A stretch of DNA of 64,000 nt from Aquabacter cavernae (GCF_003993795.1 NZ_RWKV01000017.1:372001-436000); one strand, 5' to 3'. Counted from the first letter of the stretch, positions 1 through 9,774 are shown. Numbers and translations: made by a program. Notes: generated from the sequence alone by a model not told the origin.

Positions 1-493
1 GCAGCGCCATCTCCGCGTCGGTCAGCGGCGCCTCCCCCTCCGCCGCCGCATAGCCTGCGTCTTCCAGAAGCGCGGCAGCGGCACGCAGATGGGCGCGCGG
101 GACCACAAGGTCGATGTCCCGCGCATGCTTCAAGGCGATGTTGCCATAAGCGAGACGGGCGAGCGGAATGCCCTTGACCACATAGGCGGGCAGGCCCGCC
201 CCGTCGAACAGGCTCTGGAGGCGCAGGGCCTCGGCGGCCATGGCGAGGGTGCCCGCCGCCCCGGCGACTGCAGCAGCAGACAGGCGTGCCCGCACCGGCG
301 CGGGCGCCGCCGGGCAGGCGGAAAGGCCATTGGCGGCAAGCGCGGCCACCCGGTGGCGCACCACCAGACGCTCGAAGCGCGCCCAGTCCAGGGGCCGGGC
401 GGCCGCGGCGGCGATGGTCGCCGCACGCGCGCCATCCGTCGGCGGCCGGCAGCAGGCGGCAAGCAAGGCGAATTCGGCACAAACCTCGGTCAC
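1..493 (-). CDS. Nucleotidyltransferase family protein (NTP_transf_5-like), 3' part outside window
   Basis: The reverse strand reads from a GTG at 493 to the window edge with no stop, giving about 164 residues. The segment KGIPLARLAYGN followed by HARDIDLVVP, then an alanine-rich helix ending EDAGY, matches the nucleotide-binding core of the uncharacterised nucleotidyltransferase family PF14907, in which the D-x-D pair binds metal. The GTG overlaps the TGA stop of the upstream ABC transporter gene as GTGA, so the two are probably translationally coupled. Members of this family commonly sit in lasso-peptide-like and other RiPP clusters, where they are thought to modify a peptide or partner; that role here is inference. 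The protein is truncated by the window, not by mutation. Confidence 0.72.
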   Translation of the reverse strand, partial: MTEVCAEFALLAACCRPPTDGARAATIAAAAARPLDWARFERLVVRHRVAALAANGLSACPAAPAPVRARLSAAAVAGAAGTLAMAAEALRLQSLFDGAGLPAYVVKGIPLARLAYGNIALKHARDIDLVVPRAHLRAAAALLEDAGYAAAEGEAPLTDAEMAL

Positions 494-2220
494 GGCGCCG
501 CCGCCCGCAGCGGCGCCGGGGCGCGGAGCGTGCCCTGCTCCAGCGTCACCACCCGGTCGCACAAGGCCAGGGTCTCGGCGCGATGGGCCACCACGAGGAT
601 GGCCGGGCGCGGATCGAGCGCGCGCAGCGCCGCCATGATTTCCCGCTCGCCCTCCGGGTCGATGGCATTGGTGGCCTCGTCCAGCAGCAACAGGCGCGGC
701 GCACGCAGCAGCGCGCGGGCGAGCGCGAGGCGCTGGCGCTCGCCGCCGGAGAGCAGCACGCCCCGCTCGCCCACCACGGTGTCGAGGCGGTGGGGCAACC
801 GCTCCACCAGCGCCAGCGCCCCGGCACGGCGCAGGGCCTGCGCCATGGCCTCCGCGTCCGCATCGGGCCGCATCCAGGCGAGGTTCGCCCGCACCGTGTC
901 GTTGAACATCACCGGGTCCTGCGCCACATAGGCCAATTGCTCCCGCCAGCGGGCGGCCCGCGCCGCATCCAGCACCACCCCGCCCACGCGCACCTGCCCC
1001 TCCTGCGGTCGGACGAGGCCGCTCAGAAGATCCAGCAGCGTGGTCTTGCCCGCGCCCGAGGGGCCGGTGAGACCCACCACCTCGCCCGGCGCCAGCACCA
1101 GCGAAGCGCCTCGCACGCCTCCGCCGCCGGCATGGCGATAGGTGACGCCTTCCAGCCGCACCGCCCCCTCCGGAGGCGGCTCGGCGGCGGGCGGGGGCGG
1201 CTGCGTGTCCCGCTCCAGTTCCGTGGACAGCGCGCGGACCTCCTCCCAGGCGGGCAGGCTGTAGGCGATCTGCTGGAGGCCGAGCTGGAGCTGGGAGGCG
1301 GGGCCGGCCACACGGCTCAGCACCACCAGCAGCGTCAGCAGGACCGGCGCGGGCAAGGCCAGCCAGGCGAAGCCGGCCCACACAACCGCCACCGCCACCA
1401 GCGCGCCCATGAGGCTCCACAGCCCGCGCATCAGGGATTGCTGGCGGATGAAAGCGGTCTGGTCGCGCCGGGCCGCCTCAAGCGACCGGGAGAAGGCGGC
1501 GACGAAGCGCGCCTCCAGATTCTGGCTGCGGGCGATCTTCATGCCGGAGAGGAAGCGGCCCACCTCGTCCAATACCGCATGATTTGCCAGCGTCACGCCT
1601 CGCCCGGCCCGGTGGGCATGGCGCATCAGGCCGCCCAGCAGGAGCGCGCCGCCGCCCATGAGCACGAACGCCCCCACGGCCAGGACCGGCGAAAGCAGGA
1701 CCGCCACGCCCACCTGGACGATGATCATCACGCAGGCCGTGCCCGCCTGGAGCAGGAAATGCACGCCGGCCCCGCAGCGCTGCACGTCCCCGCCCAGAAG
1801 GCTGTTCACCCGGGCATGGCCGATGCGGGCGAGCGCCTCCCACGGGGCAGCGGCAAGGCGCTGCGCGAGGCCCGCGCGCAGCGCCTCCACATAGCCCACC
1901 TGGAGCGCGGACAGCCGCACGTCCCGCAGCCAGAGCACCGCGACGCGGATCACCATCAGCACCGCGAACACCCCCAGCAACACGGCGAGGCGATGTGCGG
2001 GGGTCAGGCCCGGCGGCAGAAACCCCACCAGCGCGGCGAGCGGGCCGCCGGGATCGGCGGCACCGAACAGGGTGGCGAGCACCGGCACCAGCAGCGCGAT
2101 GCCGATTCCGTCCAGCATCGCGCCGAGCCCCACGAGCAAAGCGGCAACCACGCCCGCTCCGCCCGCATGGCGCGCCACATCGGCGCCGAACGCGGCGCAC
2201 CGCCTGAGCAACCCTTGCAT
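490..2220 (-). CDS. ABC transporter, fused permease and ATP-binding protein (exporter type)
   Basis: This 576-residue protein has the one-chain exporter layout: a membrane region (about residues 20-310, hydrophobic stretches near 22-50, 78-98, 160-200 and 265-305) followed by a nucleotide-binding domain. Walker A GPSGAGKT lies at 386-393, the Q-loop at Q434, the LSGGE signature at 490-494, Walker B LLLLDE at 510-515 and the switch histidine at H546. No N-terminal C39 peptidase domain is present, so it would export without cleaving a leader. A strong ribosome binding site (GGGGGAGG) precedes the ATG. It lies 55 bp after NAD synthetase and overlaps the nucleotidyltransferase gene by 4 bp. Substrate is unknown; its partner gene suggests a modified peptide (inference). 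Confidence 0.88.
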   Translation of the reverse strand: MQGLLRRCAAFGADVARHAGGAGVVAALLVGLGAMLDGIGIALLVPVLATLFGAADPGGPLAALVGFLPPGLTPAHRLAVLLGVFAVLMVIRVAVLWLRDVRLSALQVGYVEALRAGLAQRLAAAPWEALARIGHARVNSLLGGDVQRCGAGVHFLLQAGTACVMIIVQVGVAVLLSPVLAVGAFVLMGGGALLLGGLMRHAHRAGRGVTLANHAVLDEVGRFLSGMKIARSQNLEARFVAAFSRSLEAARRDQTAFIRQQSLMRGLWSLMGALVAVAVVWAGFAWLALPAPVLLTLLVVLSRVAGPASQLQLGLQQIAYSLPAWEEVRALSTELERDTQPPPPAAEPPPEGAVRLEGVTYRHAGGGGVRGASLVLAPGEVVGLTGPSGAGKTTLLDLLSGLVRPQEGQVRVGGVVLDAARAARWREQLAYVAQDPVMFNDTVRANLAWMRPDADAEAMAQALRRAGALALVERLPHRLDTVVGERGVLLSGGERQRLALARALLRAPRLLLLDEATNAIDPEGEREIMAALRALDPRPAILVVAHRAETLALCDRVVTLEQGTLRAPAPLRAAAP

Positions 2221-2275
2221 TCGTCCTCCCCCGGACGATCAGAATGCAACCGTTCCGCGAAAATCGCCAGACGCC

Positions 2276-4315
2276 TCACGCTTCGGGCACGTTGGCGGCC
2301 AGCTCCGCGAGCCAGGGCCCCGGATCCCCGTCGGAGGGCGCACGCCAGTCGCCGCGCGGGGAAAGCGAGCCGCCGGAGGTGATCTTCGGCCCGTTGGGCA
2401 AGGTGGAGCGCTTGAACTGGCTGGTGAAGAAGCGCCGCAGGAACACCTCCATCCAGTGGCGGATCTCCTTCAGGTCATAGGCGCGCTTCTCCGCCTCCGG
2501 CAGGTCCACGGGCCAGCTTCCGCGCGCCGCCTCGCTCCAGGCATGGTGGGCAAGGAAGGCGATCTTGGAGGGGCGGAAGCCGTAGCGCGTCAGATAGAAG
2601 AGGGTGAAATCCTGCAGCGCATAGGGGCCGACAATGGCCTGGGTGGACTGGATGGGCTTGCCCGCCTCCGCCGGCACCAGTTCCGGCGAGATTTCCGTGG
2701 CGAGGATGGCGTGCAGCACCTGGGCGGTGTCGCCCGACACGTCCCCCGAGGCGGCGACGAAGCGGATGAGATGCTGGATCAGCGTCTTCGGCACCGAGGC
2801 GTTGACGTTGTAATGGCTCATATGGTCGCCCACCCCGAAGGTGCACCAGCCGAGCCCCAGTTCGGAGAGGTCGCCCGTGCCCACCACGATGCCGCGATGG
2901 TGGTTGGCGAGACGGAACAGATAATCGGTGCGCAGGCCCGCCTGCACATTCTCGAAGGTCACGTCATAGACCGGATCGCCCGCCGCGAAGGGATGGCGCA
3001 GGTCCGCGAGCATCTGCCGCGCGGCGGGGCGGATGTCGATCTCCTGCGCCGTGACGCCCAATGCGCGCATGAGCGCCCAGGCATTGGCCTTGGTCTCGTC
3101 GGAGGTGGCGAAACCGGGCAGCGTGTAGGCGAGCACCTTGCTCCGGTCGCGGCCGATGGATTCCATGGCGCGGGCGGCGACGATGAGGGCCTGGGTGGAA
3201 TCCAGCCCCCCCGAGACGCCGATCACCGCCGTTTCCGCCCCTGAGGAGGCGAGGCGCTTGGCGAGGCCCTGCACCTGGATGTTGTAGGCCTCGTAGCAAT
3301 CCTCCCGCAGCCGGGCGGGATTGGAGGGCACGAAGGGGAAGCGCTCCACCGCCCGCTCCAGCGGCACGGGGCGGTCGGGCGCGGGGAGCGCGAACACCAC
3401 CTCGCGATAGGCCGGGCCACGCTCGCCCTCCTCCCGCATGCAGGTGCCGAAGCTGTTCACGCGCATGCGCTCCTGGCGGATGCGGCCGAGATCCACATCC
3501 GCCTGCGCCATCACCGCATGGGGCGGGAAGCGCGGCGTCTCGGCCAGGAGGTCGCCATATTCGAACACCGCCGCATGGCCGTCCCAGGCGAGGTCCGTGG
3601 TGGATTCCCCCGGCCCCGCCGCCGAATAGGCATAGGCGGCGATGGTGCGGGCCGACTGGCTGGCGCACAGCAGGCGGCGGGTCTCCGCCTTGCCGATGGT
3701 GATATTGCTGGCCGACAGGTTCAGCAGCAGCTCCGCCCCGTTCAGCGCCGCGCGGGTGGAGGGCGGCAGCGGCACCCACACGTCCTCGCACACCTCCACA
3801 TGGAAGGTGACCTTCACCCCGCTTGTGGCGCGGAACAGGAGGTCGGTGCCGAACGGAACCTCGGCGCCGCACACGCCGATCACCCCGGAGGTGTCGGCGC
3901 CGCCCGTGAAGTGGCGCTGCTCGTAGAATTCCCGGTAATTGGGCAGATAGGTCTTGGGAACGACGCCGAGAATGGTGCCCTTGTGCAGGACAACGCCGCA
4001 ATTATAGAGCCGCCCGCCCCGCCGCAGCGGCGCGCCCACCACCAGGACGGGATCGAGCGCGCGCGTCGCCTCACGGATGCGCCCCAGCGCCGCCTCCACC
4101 GCATCCAGCAGCACGTCCTGGAACAGCAGGTCGTCGATGGCGTAGGAGGACAGGCCCAGTTCCGGGAACAGCAGGATCGCGACGCCCGCCGCGTGCCCCT
4201 CCTGCGCGAGGCGCAGCGTCTCGGCGGCCGCGAAGTCCGGATCGGCCACCCGCGCCCGCGGTACGCAGGCGGCGATGCGGATGAAATCGTGGCTGTAGAG
4301 TGAATAGAAATCCAT
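2276..4315 (-). CDS. nadE: Glutamine-dependent NAD(+) synthetase
   Basis: The enzyme makes NAD from deamido-NAD, ATP and glutamine in the last step of NAD biosynthesis. With the start at 4315 the protein is 679 residues, the length of the Mycobacterium tuberculosis-type enzyme. An N-terminal nitrilase-like glutaminase domain carries the triad at E52 (FPELGLSSY), K121 (PKTYLPNY) and C176 (VEVCEDVW), the same numbering as that enzyme. The C-terminal synthetase domain starts with the PP-loop [10 protein letters not shown] and contains the [12 protein letters not shown] segment. The open frame continues 77 codons upstream, but that extension has no family similarity. It is transcribed away from the MFS gene. 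The downstream ABC pair may be a separate unit or a read-through partner. Confidence 0.95.
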   Translation of the reverse strand: MDFYSLYSHDFIRIAACVPRARVADPDFAAAETLRLAQEGHAAGVAILLFPELGLSSYAIDDLLFQDVLLDAVEAALGRIREATRALDPVLVVGAPLRRGGRLYNCGVVLHKGTILGVVPKTYLPNYREFYEQRHFTGGADTSGVIGVCGAEVPFGTDLLFRATSGVKVTFHVEVCEDVWVPLPPSTRAALNGAELLLNLSASNITIGKAETRRLLCASQSARTIAAYAYSAAGPGESTTDLAWDGHAAVFEYGDLLAETPRFPPHAVMAQADVDLGRIRQERMRVNSFGTCMREEGERGPAYREVVFALPAPDRPVPLERAVERFPFVPSNPARLREDCYEAYNIQVQGLAKRLASSGAETAVIGVSGGLDSTQALIVAARAMESIGRDRSKVLAYTLPGFATSDETKANAWALMRALGVTAQEIDIRPAARQMLADLRHPFAAGDPVYDVTFENVQAGLRTDYLFRLANHHRGIVVGTGDLSELGLGWCTFGVGDHMSHYNVNASVPKTLIQHLIRFVAASGDVSGDTAQVLHAILATEISPELVPAEAGKPIQSTQAIVGPYALQDFTLFYLTRYGFRPSKIAFLAHHAWSEAARGSWPVDLPEAEKRAYDLKEIRHWMEVFLRRFFTSQFKRSTLPNGPKITSGGSLSPRGDWRAPSDGDPGPWLAELAANVPEA

Positions 4316-4596
4316 GGCCCGGCGCCCTGCCCAGTGCGCGATCCGGGCGAAGGAAACCGACCTGCCCGGAAAATCCGTCTCCAACCCGTCCCGGAGGACC
4401 ATCGTCCACCAAGGGAGCGCAAGGTCGTGGATTTCCGCGCAGAGGGCAAGGAGGAGGTAGAGGTGCGGCCCGCCGCCGCGCCAAAGCCTGCCAGAGACGC
4501 CCGACTGTGTTACAGCAGGCCGGGAAGGGTTCGCGCGGGGCGGCACATGCCGGCCTTGCCGCAGCCCACCGGCTTTGCACGGACAGAAATCACTCC

Positions 4597-6045
4597 ATGC
4601 CCTCGCCTTCCCTGCCCCGGCACGTGCTGATCCCGCTCATCGTCGCCTGCGCCCTGTTCATGGAACAGGTGGATTCCACGGTCATCTCCACCTCGCTGCC
4701 GGCCATCGCCGAATCGCTGAACGAGGACCCGGTGTCGCTGAAGCTGGCGCTGACCTCCTATCTGCTCAGCCTCGCGGTCTTCATCCCGGCCTCCGGCTGG
4801 GCGGCGGACCGCTACGGCGCGCGCACCGTGTTCCGCGCCGCCATCGTCATCTTCACCCTGGGCTCCATCCTGTGCGGGCTGTCCACCAGCCTGTCGGACT
4901 TCGTGCTCTACCGGATCATCCAGGGCATGGGCGGCGCCATGATGGTGCCGGTGGGCCGGCTGGTGATCCTGCGCTCCATTCCGAAGTCCGAACTGGTCTC
5001 CGCCCTCGCCTGGCTCACCGTGCCCGCTTTGCTGGGGCCGGTCCTGGGGCCGCCCATCGGCGGGCTGATCACCACCTATTTCGACTGGCGGCTCATCTTC
5101 TTCATCAATGTGCCCATCGGCGTGCTGGGCGTGATCCTGGCCACGCGCTTCATCGAGAATGTGCGCGAGGAGGACGTGCCCCCGCTGGATCTGAAGGGCC
5201 TCGTCCTGTCGGGTGTCGGCCTTGCGGGCCTCGTCTTCGGCTTCGCGCTGCTGGGCGAGGAACAGACGCCGCTCTGGATGGCGCTGAGCGCGGTGGGCGT
5301 GGGCGCCGTCACCTTCACCCTCTATGTGCTCCATGCCCGCAAGACGCCCCATGCGGTGCTGGATCTCGGCCTGCTGCGGCTCTCCACCTTCCGCGCGGGC
5401 GTCATCGGCGCCTCCGCCTTCCGCATCGGCATCGGCTCGCTGCCCTTCCTGCTGCCGCTCATGCTGCAATTGTGCTTCGGCCTCTCGCCGCTGGCCTCGG
5501 GCCTGCTCACCTTCGCCTCCTCGGCGGGCGCCATGATCATGAAGACCACGGCGGCACCCATCATCCGCCGGTTCGGATTCAAGCGCGTCCTGGTGGTGAA
5601 CAGCCTGATCTCGTCCGCCTTCATCGCATCCAACGCGCTGTTCACGCCGGAAACGCCGCATCTCGCCATCACCGGCGTGCTGCTGATCGGCGGCTTCTTC
5701 CGCTCGCTGGAATTCACCGCGCTGAACGCCATCGTCTATGCGGATGTGAGCCAGCACGACATGAGCCGCGCCACCTCCTTCGCGAGCGTGGCGCAGCAGG
5801 TCTCGCTGTCCATGGGCGTGGCGCTGGCGGGCATCGTGCTGGAGACCATGCGGTCGTCGCGCGGCTCCACCGAACTGATCCTGTCGGACTTCACCCCCGC
5901 CTTCCTGCTGGTGGCGGCGGTGAGCGCCCTGTCGGTCTTCAGCTTCCTGCGCCTGCCCAAGGATGCGGGCGCGGAAATGGCCGCGCCCAAGACGGCGCGC
6001 GCCAACACCATGCCCGATCCGCGCAGCGAGATGTCCGACCATTGA
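4597..6045 (+). CDS. MFS transporter, DHA2 (EmrB/QacA-type) multidrug efflux family
   Basis: This 482-residue, very hydrophobic protein begins just before the first membrane helix. Helix one contains [17 protein letters not shown], the DHA2-type motif with an acidic residue in the membrane. The loop after helix two has [13 protein letters not shown], the general MFS motif A, and helix five carries [11 protein letters not shown], the antiporter motif C. About 13-14 membrane spans can be seen, as usual for the EmrB/QacA group, which exports drugs or other amphiphiles using the proton gradient. No EmrA-like adaptor or TetR regulator is adjacent. It is divergent from nadE, with 281 bp between starts. 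The substrate cannot be told from sequence. Confidence 0.88.
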   Translation: MPSPSLPRHVLIPLIVACALFMEQVDSTVISTSLPAIAESLNEDPVSLKLALTSYLLSLAVFIPASGWAADRYGARTVFRAAIVIFTLGSILCGLSTSLSDFVLYRIIQGMGGAMMVPVGRLVILRSIPKSELVSALAWLTVPALLGPVLGPPIGGLITTYFDWRLIFFINVPIGVLGVILATRFIENVREEDVPPLDLKGLVLSGVGLAGLVFGFALLGEEQTPLWMALSAVGVGAVTFTLYVLHARKTPHAVLDLGLLRLSTFRAGVIGASAFRIGIGSLPFLLPLMLQLCFGLSPLASGLLTFASSAGAMIMKTTAAPIIRRFGFKRVLVVNSLISSAFIASNALFTPETPHLAITGVLLIGGFFRSLEFTALNAIVYADVSQHDMSRATSFASVAQQVSLSMGVALAGIVLETMRSSRGSTELILSDFTPAFLLVAAVSALSVFSFLRLPKDAGAEMAAPKTARANTMPDPRSEMSDH

Positions 6046-6103
6046 GGCCGGCCGGGCAACGGCCCGGCGGTTCAGTGCCGGGAGTCTCAGTGCGCCCGGC
6101 GGC

Positions 6104-6208
6104 TCAGCGCTTGGCGGCGGTGTAGCGGTCGGCCCAGGCCAGGACGACGGCGAAGCCGGCGAACAGGATGACGATGGCCGAAACGACGATGGCGGTGTCG
6201 GTGGGCAT
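6104..6208 (-). CDS. Tiny single-pass membrane protein, 34 residues
   Basis: A 34-residue frame starts at an ATG preceded by a good ribosome binding site (AGGGGAGA, about 8 bases away). The product begins MPTDTAIVVSAIVIL, continues as one membrane helix (about residues 6-24) and ends with a charged tail WADRYTAAKR. I do not recognise a named family. Its size and form recall the small subunits or assembly peptides of membrane complexes. It is divergent from a second small gene, with a perfect FNR/FixK-type palindrome between them, 48-69 bp upstream of this start, so low-oxygen control is possible (inference). It is convergent with the MFS gene, separated by about 58 bp. Confidence 0.62.
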   Translation of the reverse strand: MPTDTAIVVSAIVILFAGFAVVLAWADRYTAAKR

Positions 6209-6255
6209 GGCGAAGTCTCCCCTTTCTAGGAAGAGCACCACCGCCCGGCCCGCCC

Positions 6256-6277
6256 GGCCTTGATCTGGCTCAAGGCC
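6256..6277. promoter_or_regulatory. FNR/FixK-type palindromic site
   Basis: The bases GGCCTTGA, six bases, then TCAAGGCC form a perfect 8-bp inverted repeat. Its core TTGA-N6-TCAA matches the binding consensus of the FNR/FixK/Dnr branch of CRP-family regulators. It lies between two divergent tiny genes starting at 6208 and 6344. The distance to either start would suit an activator site near -40, but no convincing -10 box is visible on either side, so the controlled direction is open. Confidence 0.6.
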
Positions 6278-6343
6278 GCGCACCCTGGAAAAGCCGTCAT
6301 TGCCTCCCCATGTAGAATTCATAAGTAAAAAAGGGAGGACGAA

Positions 6344-6586
6344 ATGTCCGTTGCATTCCATCGCCAGGGCCACACGGCCGCCGAGACTGCGGCTTCCGCT
6401 TCCGCCGCACCCCATACCGCCCAAAAGGAAAGCGCCCCCCCGGCGCCCCGGTCCATGTCCGGTGCGCCCTCGGGCGGTTTCACGGGCGGCGCCCCCGGCG
6501 CCTCGTTCGGCATGACCGGCGGCATCTCCGCCCACAATCCGGACGGACCGGACCGCAAGATCAAGCTGTCGGGCGGCATCGGCTGA
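6344..6586 (+). CDS. Small low-complexity protein of unknown function, 80 residues
   Basis: The ATG follows an excellent ribosome binding site (GGGAGG, 5 bases upstream) in an AT-richer leader, which is the main reason to call it. The product is polar and rich in Ala, Ser, Gly and Pro. Its middle part has glycine-rich repeats (SGGFTGGAPGASFG, then GMTGGIS), and it ends with a basic-hydrophobic tail DRKIKLSGGIG. No signal peptide or membrane helix is present. I do not recognise a family, and it is probably disordered. It shares the FNR-type palindrome at 6256-6277 with the divergent tiny membrane protein gene. A frame of similar length on the other strand has no comparable start signal. Confidence 0.5.
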   Translation: MSVAFHRQGHTAAETAASASAAPHTAQKESAPPAPRSMSGAPSGGFTGGAPGASFGMTGGISAHNPDGPDRKIKLSGGIG

Positions 6587-6611
6587 CACCCCGTCCGGAG
6601 GCGGGACGCTT

Positions 6612-6646
6612 TTCACCGCTCGGGCTGCATGAGCCGGAGCGGTGAA
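6612..6646. terminator. Hairpin between convergent genes
   Basis: A 10-bp perfect stem (TTCACCGCTC with GAGCGGTGAA) carries an inner GGCT/AGCC extension. It sits between the small gene ending at 6586 and the glutamine synthetase-family gene ending at 6674, which converge on it. There is no T-run on either strand, so it may be a weak bidirectional terminator or only a transcript-end stabiliser. Confidence 0.4.
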
Positions 6647-6673
6647 GCGGTCCCTGCGCCGGACGGGCGAAGA

Positions 6674-8056
6674 TCAGAGATAGGTCTCGTATTCCAGGGG
6701 AAGGATGGTGCGCGAGAACGCGGCCAGTTCCTCCTCCTTCATCACCGCATAGACGCGGCGATACTCCGCGCCGAACGCCCGCTCGATGAAGGGCGAGCCC
6801 GCGAAACGCGCGATGGCATCCGCCATGGACGGCGAGAGGCTGGGCGCGGCGTGGTCATAGGCATTGCCGGTGAGCGGCTCCGGCGGCTCGATGGCCGCCT
6901 CGATCCCTTCCAGCATCCCTGCGAGAATGGCCGCGAGCACCAGATGCGGGTGGGCATCCGCCCCCGCGATGCGGTGTTCCAGGCGCGCCGCCTCGGGCGG
7001 TCCATTGGGCACGCGCACCGCCACCGAGCGGTTGTCGAAGCCCCAGGTGATGCCCGTGGGCGCATAGGAGCCCGGCACCAGCCGCCGATAGCCGTTGAAG
7101 TTCGGCACGAACAGCAAGGTGGAATCGGCCATGGTGGAGAGCAGGCCGCCGGCCGCATGGCGCATCAGCCGCTCGCCCTCGCCCGGCACGCCGAAGACAT
7201 TGGTGCCGCTCTTGTCCTGCAGGCTGACATGCACATGCATGCCATTGCCCGCGAAATCCAGCAGGGGCTTGGCCATGAAGGTGGCGCGCAGGCCGTGGCG
7301 GCGAGCAACGCCGTCGATGAGGCGGCGCAGCAGGATGGCGTCATCTGCCGCCCCGAGCGCGTCGTCCTTGTGGTAGAGGTTGACCTCGAACTGGCCCGGC
7401 GCCGCTTCCGAGATCACCGTGTCGGTGGGCAGGCCCTGGGCGGCCGCGGCGGTGCGCATGTCGTGCAGCAGGGGCGCGAAGGCGTCCAGGTCCGACATGG
7501 AATACATGTTCTGCCGCGCCTGTCCCTCCGTGGAGAAGACCGGCCGGGGCGGCGCCCCGTCCTCGCCCGGCTTGAGCAGGTAGAATTCCAGCTCGAACGC
7601 GCAGCAGGCCGAGAGGCCGCGCGCGGCGAGCCGGTCCACCACCCGTGCCAGTTGCTGGCGAGGGTCCAGCATCCAGGGGGCGCCGTCCGGCTGGTGCATG
7701 GTCATGAGCACCTGGGCGGAAGGGCGCGGCGACCAGGGCACCGGCTTCAGCGTTCCGGGGATGGGCCAGCACAGGCCGTCCTTGTCGCCGGTCTCGATAT
7801 GGATTCCGGTCTGCTCCACTTCGCAGCCCCAGATGTCCAGGCCGAAGATGGAGAGGGGGATCGGCACGCCGCTCTTCCAGATCTTGCTCATGGCGCTGCC
7901 GGGGATCCATTTGCCGCGCAGCACGCCGCAGGTATCCGGGAGGAGGACCTCAACGATTTCGGGAAGGCCGAAAGCCTTGAGGAAAGCGACGGTCTCCTCG
8001 CTCTCCGTGCCCTGCGAGGGGCCTTGCGTGCGCGGCTCGCGTTCGTGTGCCTGCAT
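6674..8056 (-). CDS. Glutamine synthetase family protein (gamma-glutamyl-amine ligase type, PuuA/GlnA3-like)
   Basis: The product of 460 residues joins ATP-dependent glutamate ligation to an amine. It has the beta-grasp N-domain followed by the catalytic barrel: FELEFYLL gives the first metal-binding glutamates, GQFEVNL the second, and NGMHVHVSLQD the nucleotide/metal histidine region, followed by NRSVAVRVP and EHRIAGADAHPHL. The C-terminal EYETYL ending is typical of the polyamine-related branch rather than housekeeping GlnA, and there is no adenylylation tyrosine motif near the end. The chosen ATG has GGAG eight bases upstream; a longer frame to 8113 lacks one. No PII gene or polyamine catabolic operon is adjacent, so the true acceptor (putrescine, ethanolamine or another amine) is unknown. 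Confidence 0.83.
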   Translation of the reverse strand: MQAHEREPRTQGPSQGTESEETVAFLKAFGLPEIVEVLLPDTCGVLRGKWIPGSAMSKIWKSGVPIPLSIFGLDIWGCEVEQTGIHIETGDKDGLCWPIPGTLKPVPWSPRPSAQVLMTMHQPDGAPWMLDPRQQLARVVDRLAARGLSACCAFELEFYLLKPGEDGAPPRPVFSTEGQARQNMYSMSDLDAFAPLLHDMRTAAAAQGLPTDTVISEAAPGQFEVNLYHKDDALGAADDAILLRRLIDGVARRHGLRATFMAKPLLDFAGNGMHVHVSLQDKSGTNVFGVPGEGERLMRHAAGGLLSTMADSTLLFVPNFNGYRRLVPGSYAPTGITWGFDNRSVAVRVPNGPPEAARLEHRIAGADAHPHLVLAAILAGMLEGIEAAIEPPEPLTGNAYDHAAPSLSPSMADAIARFAGSPFIERAFGAEYRRVYAVMKEEELAAFSRTILPLEYETYL

Positions 8057-8274
8057 GATACTCCAACGGAAAAATTCCAGCTCTCTATCCAAGCGCGTTC
8101 CGGGCGCGGCCACAAGCTACAGCTATGCCTTTATGGATGGTTTTTTTGCTTGCGCTCTACTGGAATGTTGTTCAGTCAGTGAATTCGCAGCCGCGAAACG
8201 TCACAATCGGGCCTGCGCGCCGGAGGCGGGTCGGCCGTCTTCCCCCGTTCTTTGCTCCGGAGCCGCACGCCAGA

Positions 8275-9774
8275 ATGATCAGCAAACTTTCGTCCGCTGG
8301 GCCCCGGCTCACGCATTTCGGGCAGCCGACGCTGTTGGCGGTGGGGTTCGCGCTGCTGATCGCCATTAGCGGCACCTCCATCTGGCTGGTCAACCAGGCA
8401 CGCGGCGATGCCGCGGCTGTCGCCCATACGCTGGAGGTGGAGAACACCCTGTCGTCGGTCCAGCTTTTCCTGCGCCGCGCAGAAAGCGGCCAGCGCGGCT
8501 TCCTGCTGACCCGCGACCAGAGCTATCTCCGGCTCTTCAGCGCCTCCTCGTCTTCCCTGGGCCCGGGGATCGACCAGTTGCGCAAGCTCGTCGCCGACAA
8601 CCCGGCGCAAGTTGCCACCGTCGATACCATCTCGGAAATGGCCGGCAAGAAGATGGCGGAGATGCAGCGCACGGTTGATTTCGGGCTTCAGGGGCAATGG
8701 GAGGACGCCCTGCGGGTGGTGGCGAGCGACGAAGGCGAGAACCTCATGCGCTCGCTCGCGCAGACCGTGCAGGGCATGAAAGTGGAGGAGAGCCGGCTGC
8801 TGACGTTGCGCACGGCCTCCGCCACCCAGTCCGCCAACTGGCTGCTTTATGTGAACCTGTTCGGCGTGGTGGCCATCATCACGGTCGCCGCCATCGCGGT
8901 CCACTTGTCCCAGCGCAACACCCGCGCCCTGCGCCAGGCGCATGCGGCCCTCTCCGTCATCAACGAGGATCTGGAGAAGCGGGTGGAGGAGCGCACCGCC
9001 GACCTCCAGGAGGCCAACCAGGAGATCCAGACCTTCGCCTATATCGTGAGCCACGATCTGCGCTCGCCTTTGGTGAACATCATGGGCTTCACCAGCGAGC
9101 TGGAGGAATTGCGCACCGACCTGTTCCACCGGCTGGAAGCGCTGCGCACCCGCGCGGGCGACACGGACGCGGCGCAGGACCAGGAACTCGCGAAGGATTT
9201 CGACGAAGCCTTCGGCTTCATCAAGGCCTCCATCATCAAGATGGACCGCCTCATCAAGGCCATCCTCGATCTGTCCCGCCAGGGGCGCTCCGAACTCCAG
9301 CCCGTGCCGGTGGACATGCGGGGATTGGTGGACGGCATCGCCGCCACGGTCGCCCACCAGCTCATCGAGCGGGAGGCCCGCATCGAGATCGGCCCGCTGC
9401 CCGCCATCGTCTCCGACCGCATGGCGCTGGAGCAGATTTTCACCAATCTGATCGATAACGCCGTCAAGTACTTGCGCACGGACGTGCCGGGCCGCATTGA
9501 GGTTCAGGCAGTGGAAACCTCCGCCTATGTGCTGTTCAGCGTCTCGGACAATGGGCGGGGCATCGATCCCCGCGATCGCGGCCGGGTGTTCGAGTTGTTC
9601 CGGCGCTCCGGTCCGCAGGACCGCCCCGGCGAGGGGATCGGGCTCGCCCATGTGCGCACCCTGGTGCGCCGGCTCGGCGGTTCGGTGCTGCTCGATTCGC
9701 AATTGGGGAAGGGCACCACATTCAAGGTGACGCTGCCGAAGACCCTGGCGGCCCAACGCAAGGGGGAGGAGTGA
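8275..9774 (+). CDS. CHASE3-domain sensor histidine kinase
   Basis: This 499-residue kinase has a membrane helix at about 17-39, a CHASE3 extracytoplasmic sensor (about 45-185, including the RRAESGQRGFLLT hallmark), a second helix at about 188-210, and a coiled coil (NEDLEKRVEERTADLQEAN). The HisKA box follows, with phospho-acceptor H260 in YIVSHDLRSP. The ATPase domain shows the N-box NLIDNAVKY, G1 DNGRGID and GEGIGLAHVRTL. This layout is typical of kinases paired with small Rcp1-type receivers, and such a receiver follows 1 bp later. An upstream in-frame extension has no family match, so the start is placed just before the first helix. The signal sensed is unknown. Confidence 0.9.
   Translation: MISKLSSAGPRLTHFGQPTLLAVGFALLIAISGTSIWLVNQARGDAAAVAHTLEVENTLSSVQLFLRRAESGQRGFLLTRDQSYLRLFSASSSSLGPGIDQLRKLVADNPAQVATVDTISEMAGKKMAEMQRTVDFGLQGQWEDALRVVASDEGENLMRSLAQTVQGMKVEESRLLTLRTASATQSANWLLYVNLFGVVAIITVAAIAVHLSQRNTRALRQAHAALSVINEDLEKRVEERTADLQEANQEIQTFAYIVSHDLRSPLVNIMGFTSELEELRTDLFHRLEALRTRAGDTDAAQDQELAKDFDEAFGFIKASIIKMDRLIKAILDLSRQGRSELQPVPVDMRGLVDGIAATVAHQLIEREARIEIGPLPAIVSDRMALEQIFTNLIDNAVKYLRTDVPGRIEVQAVETSAYVLFSVSDNGRGIDPRDRGRVFELFRRSGPQDRPGEGIGLAHVRTLVRRLGGSVLLDSQLGKGTTFKVTLPKTLAAQRKGEE

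Noticed and set aside
286-2382. A very long plus-strand open frame opposite the ABC transporter
   Set aside because: It is opposite a gene with full ABC motifs; its product is dominated by Arg, His, Gly and Gln and has no start signal. It is a GC-driven shadow.
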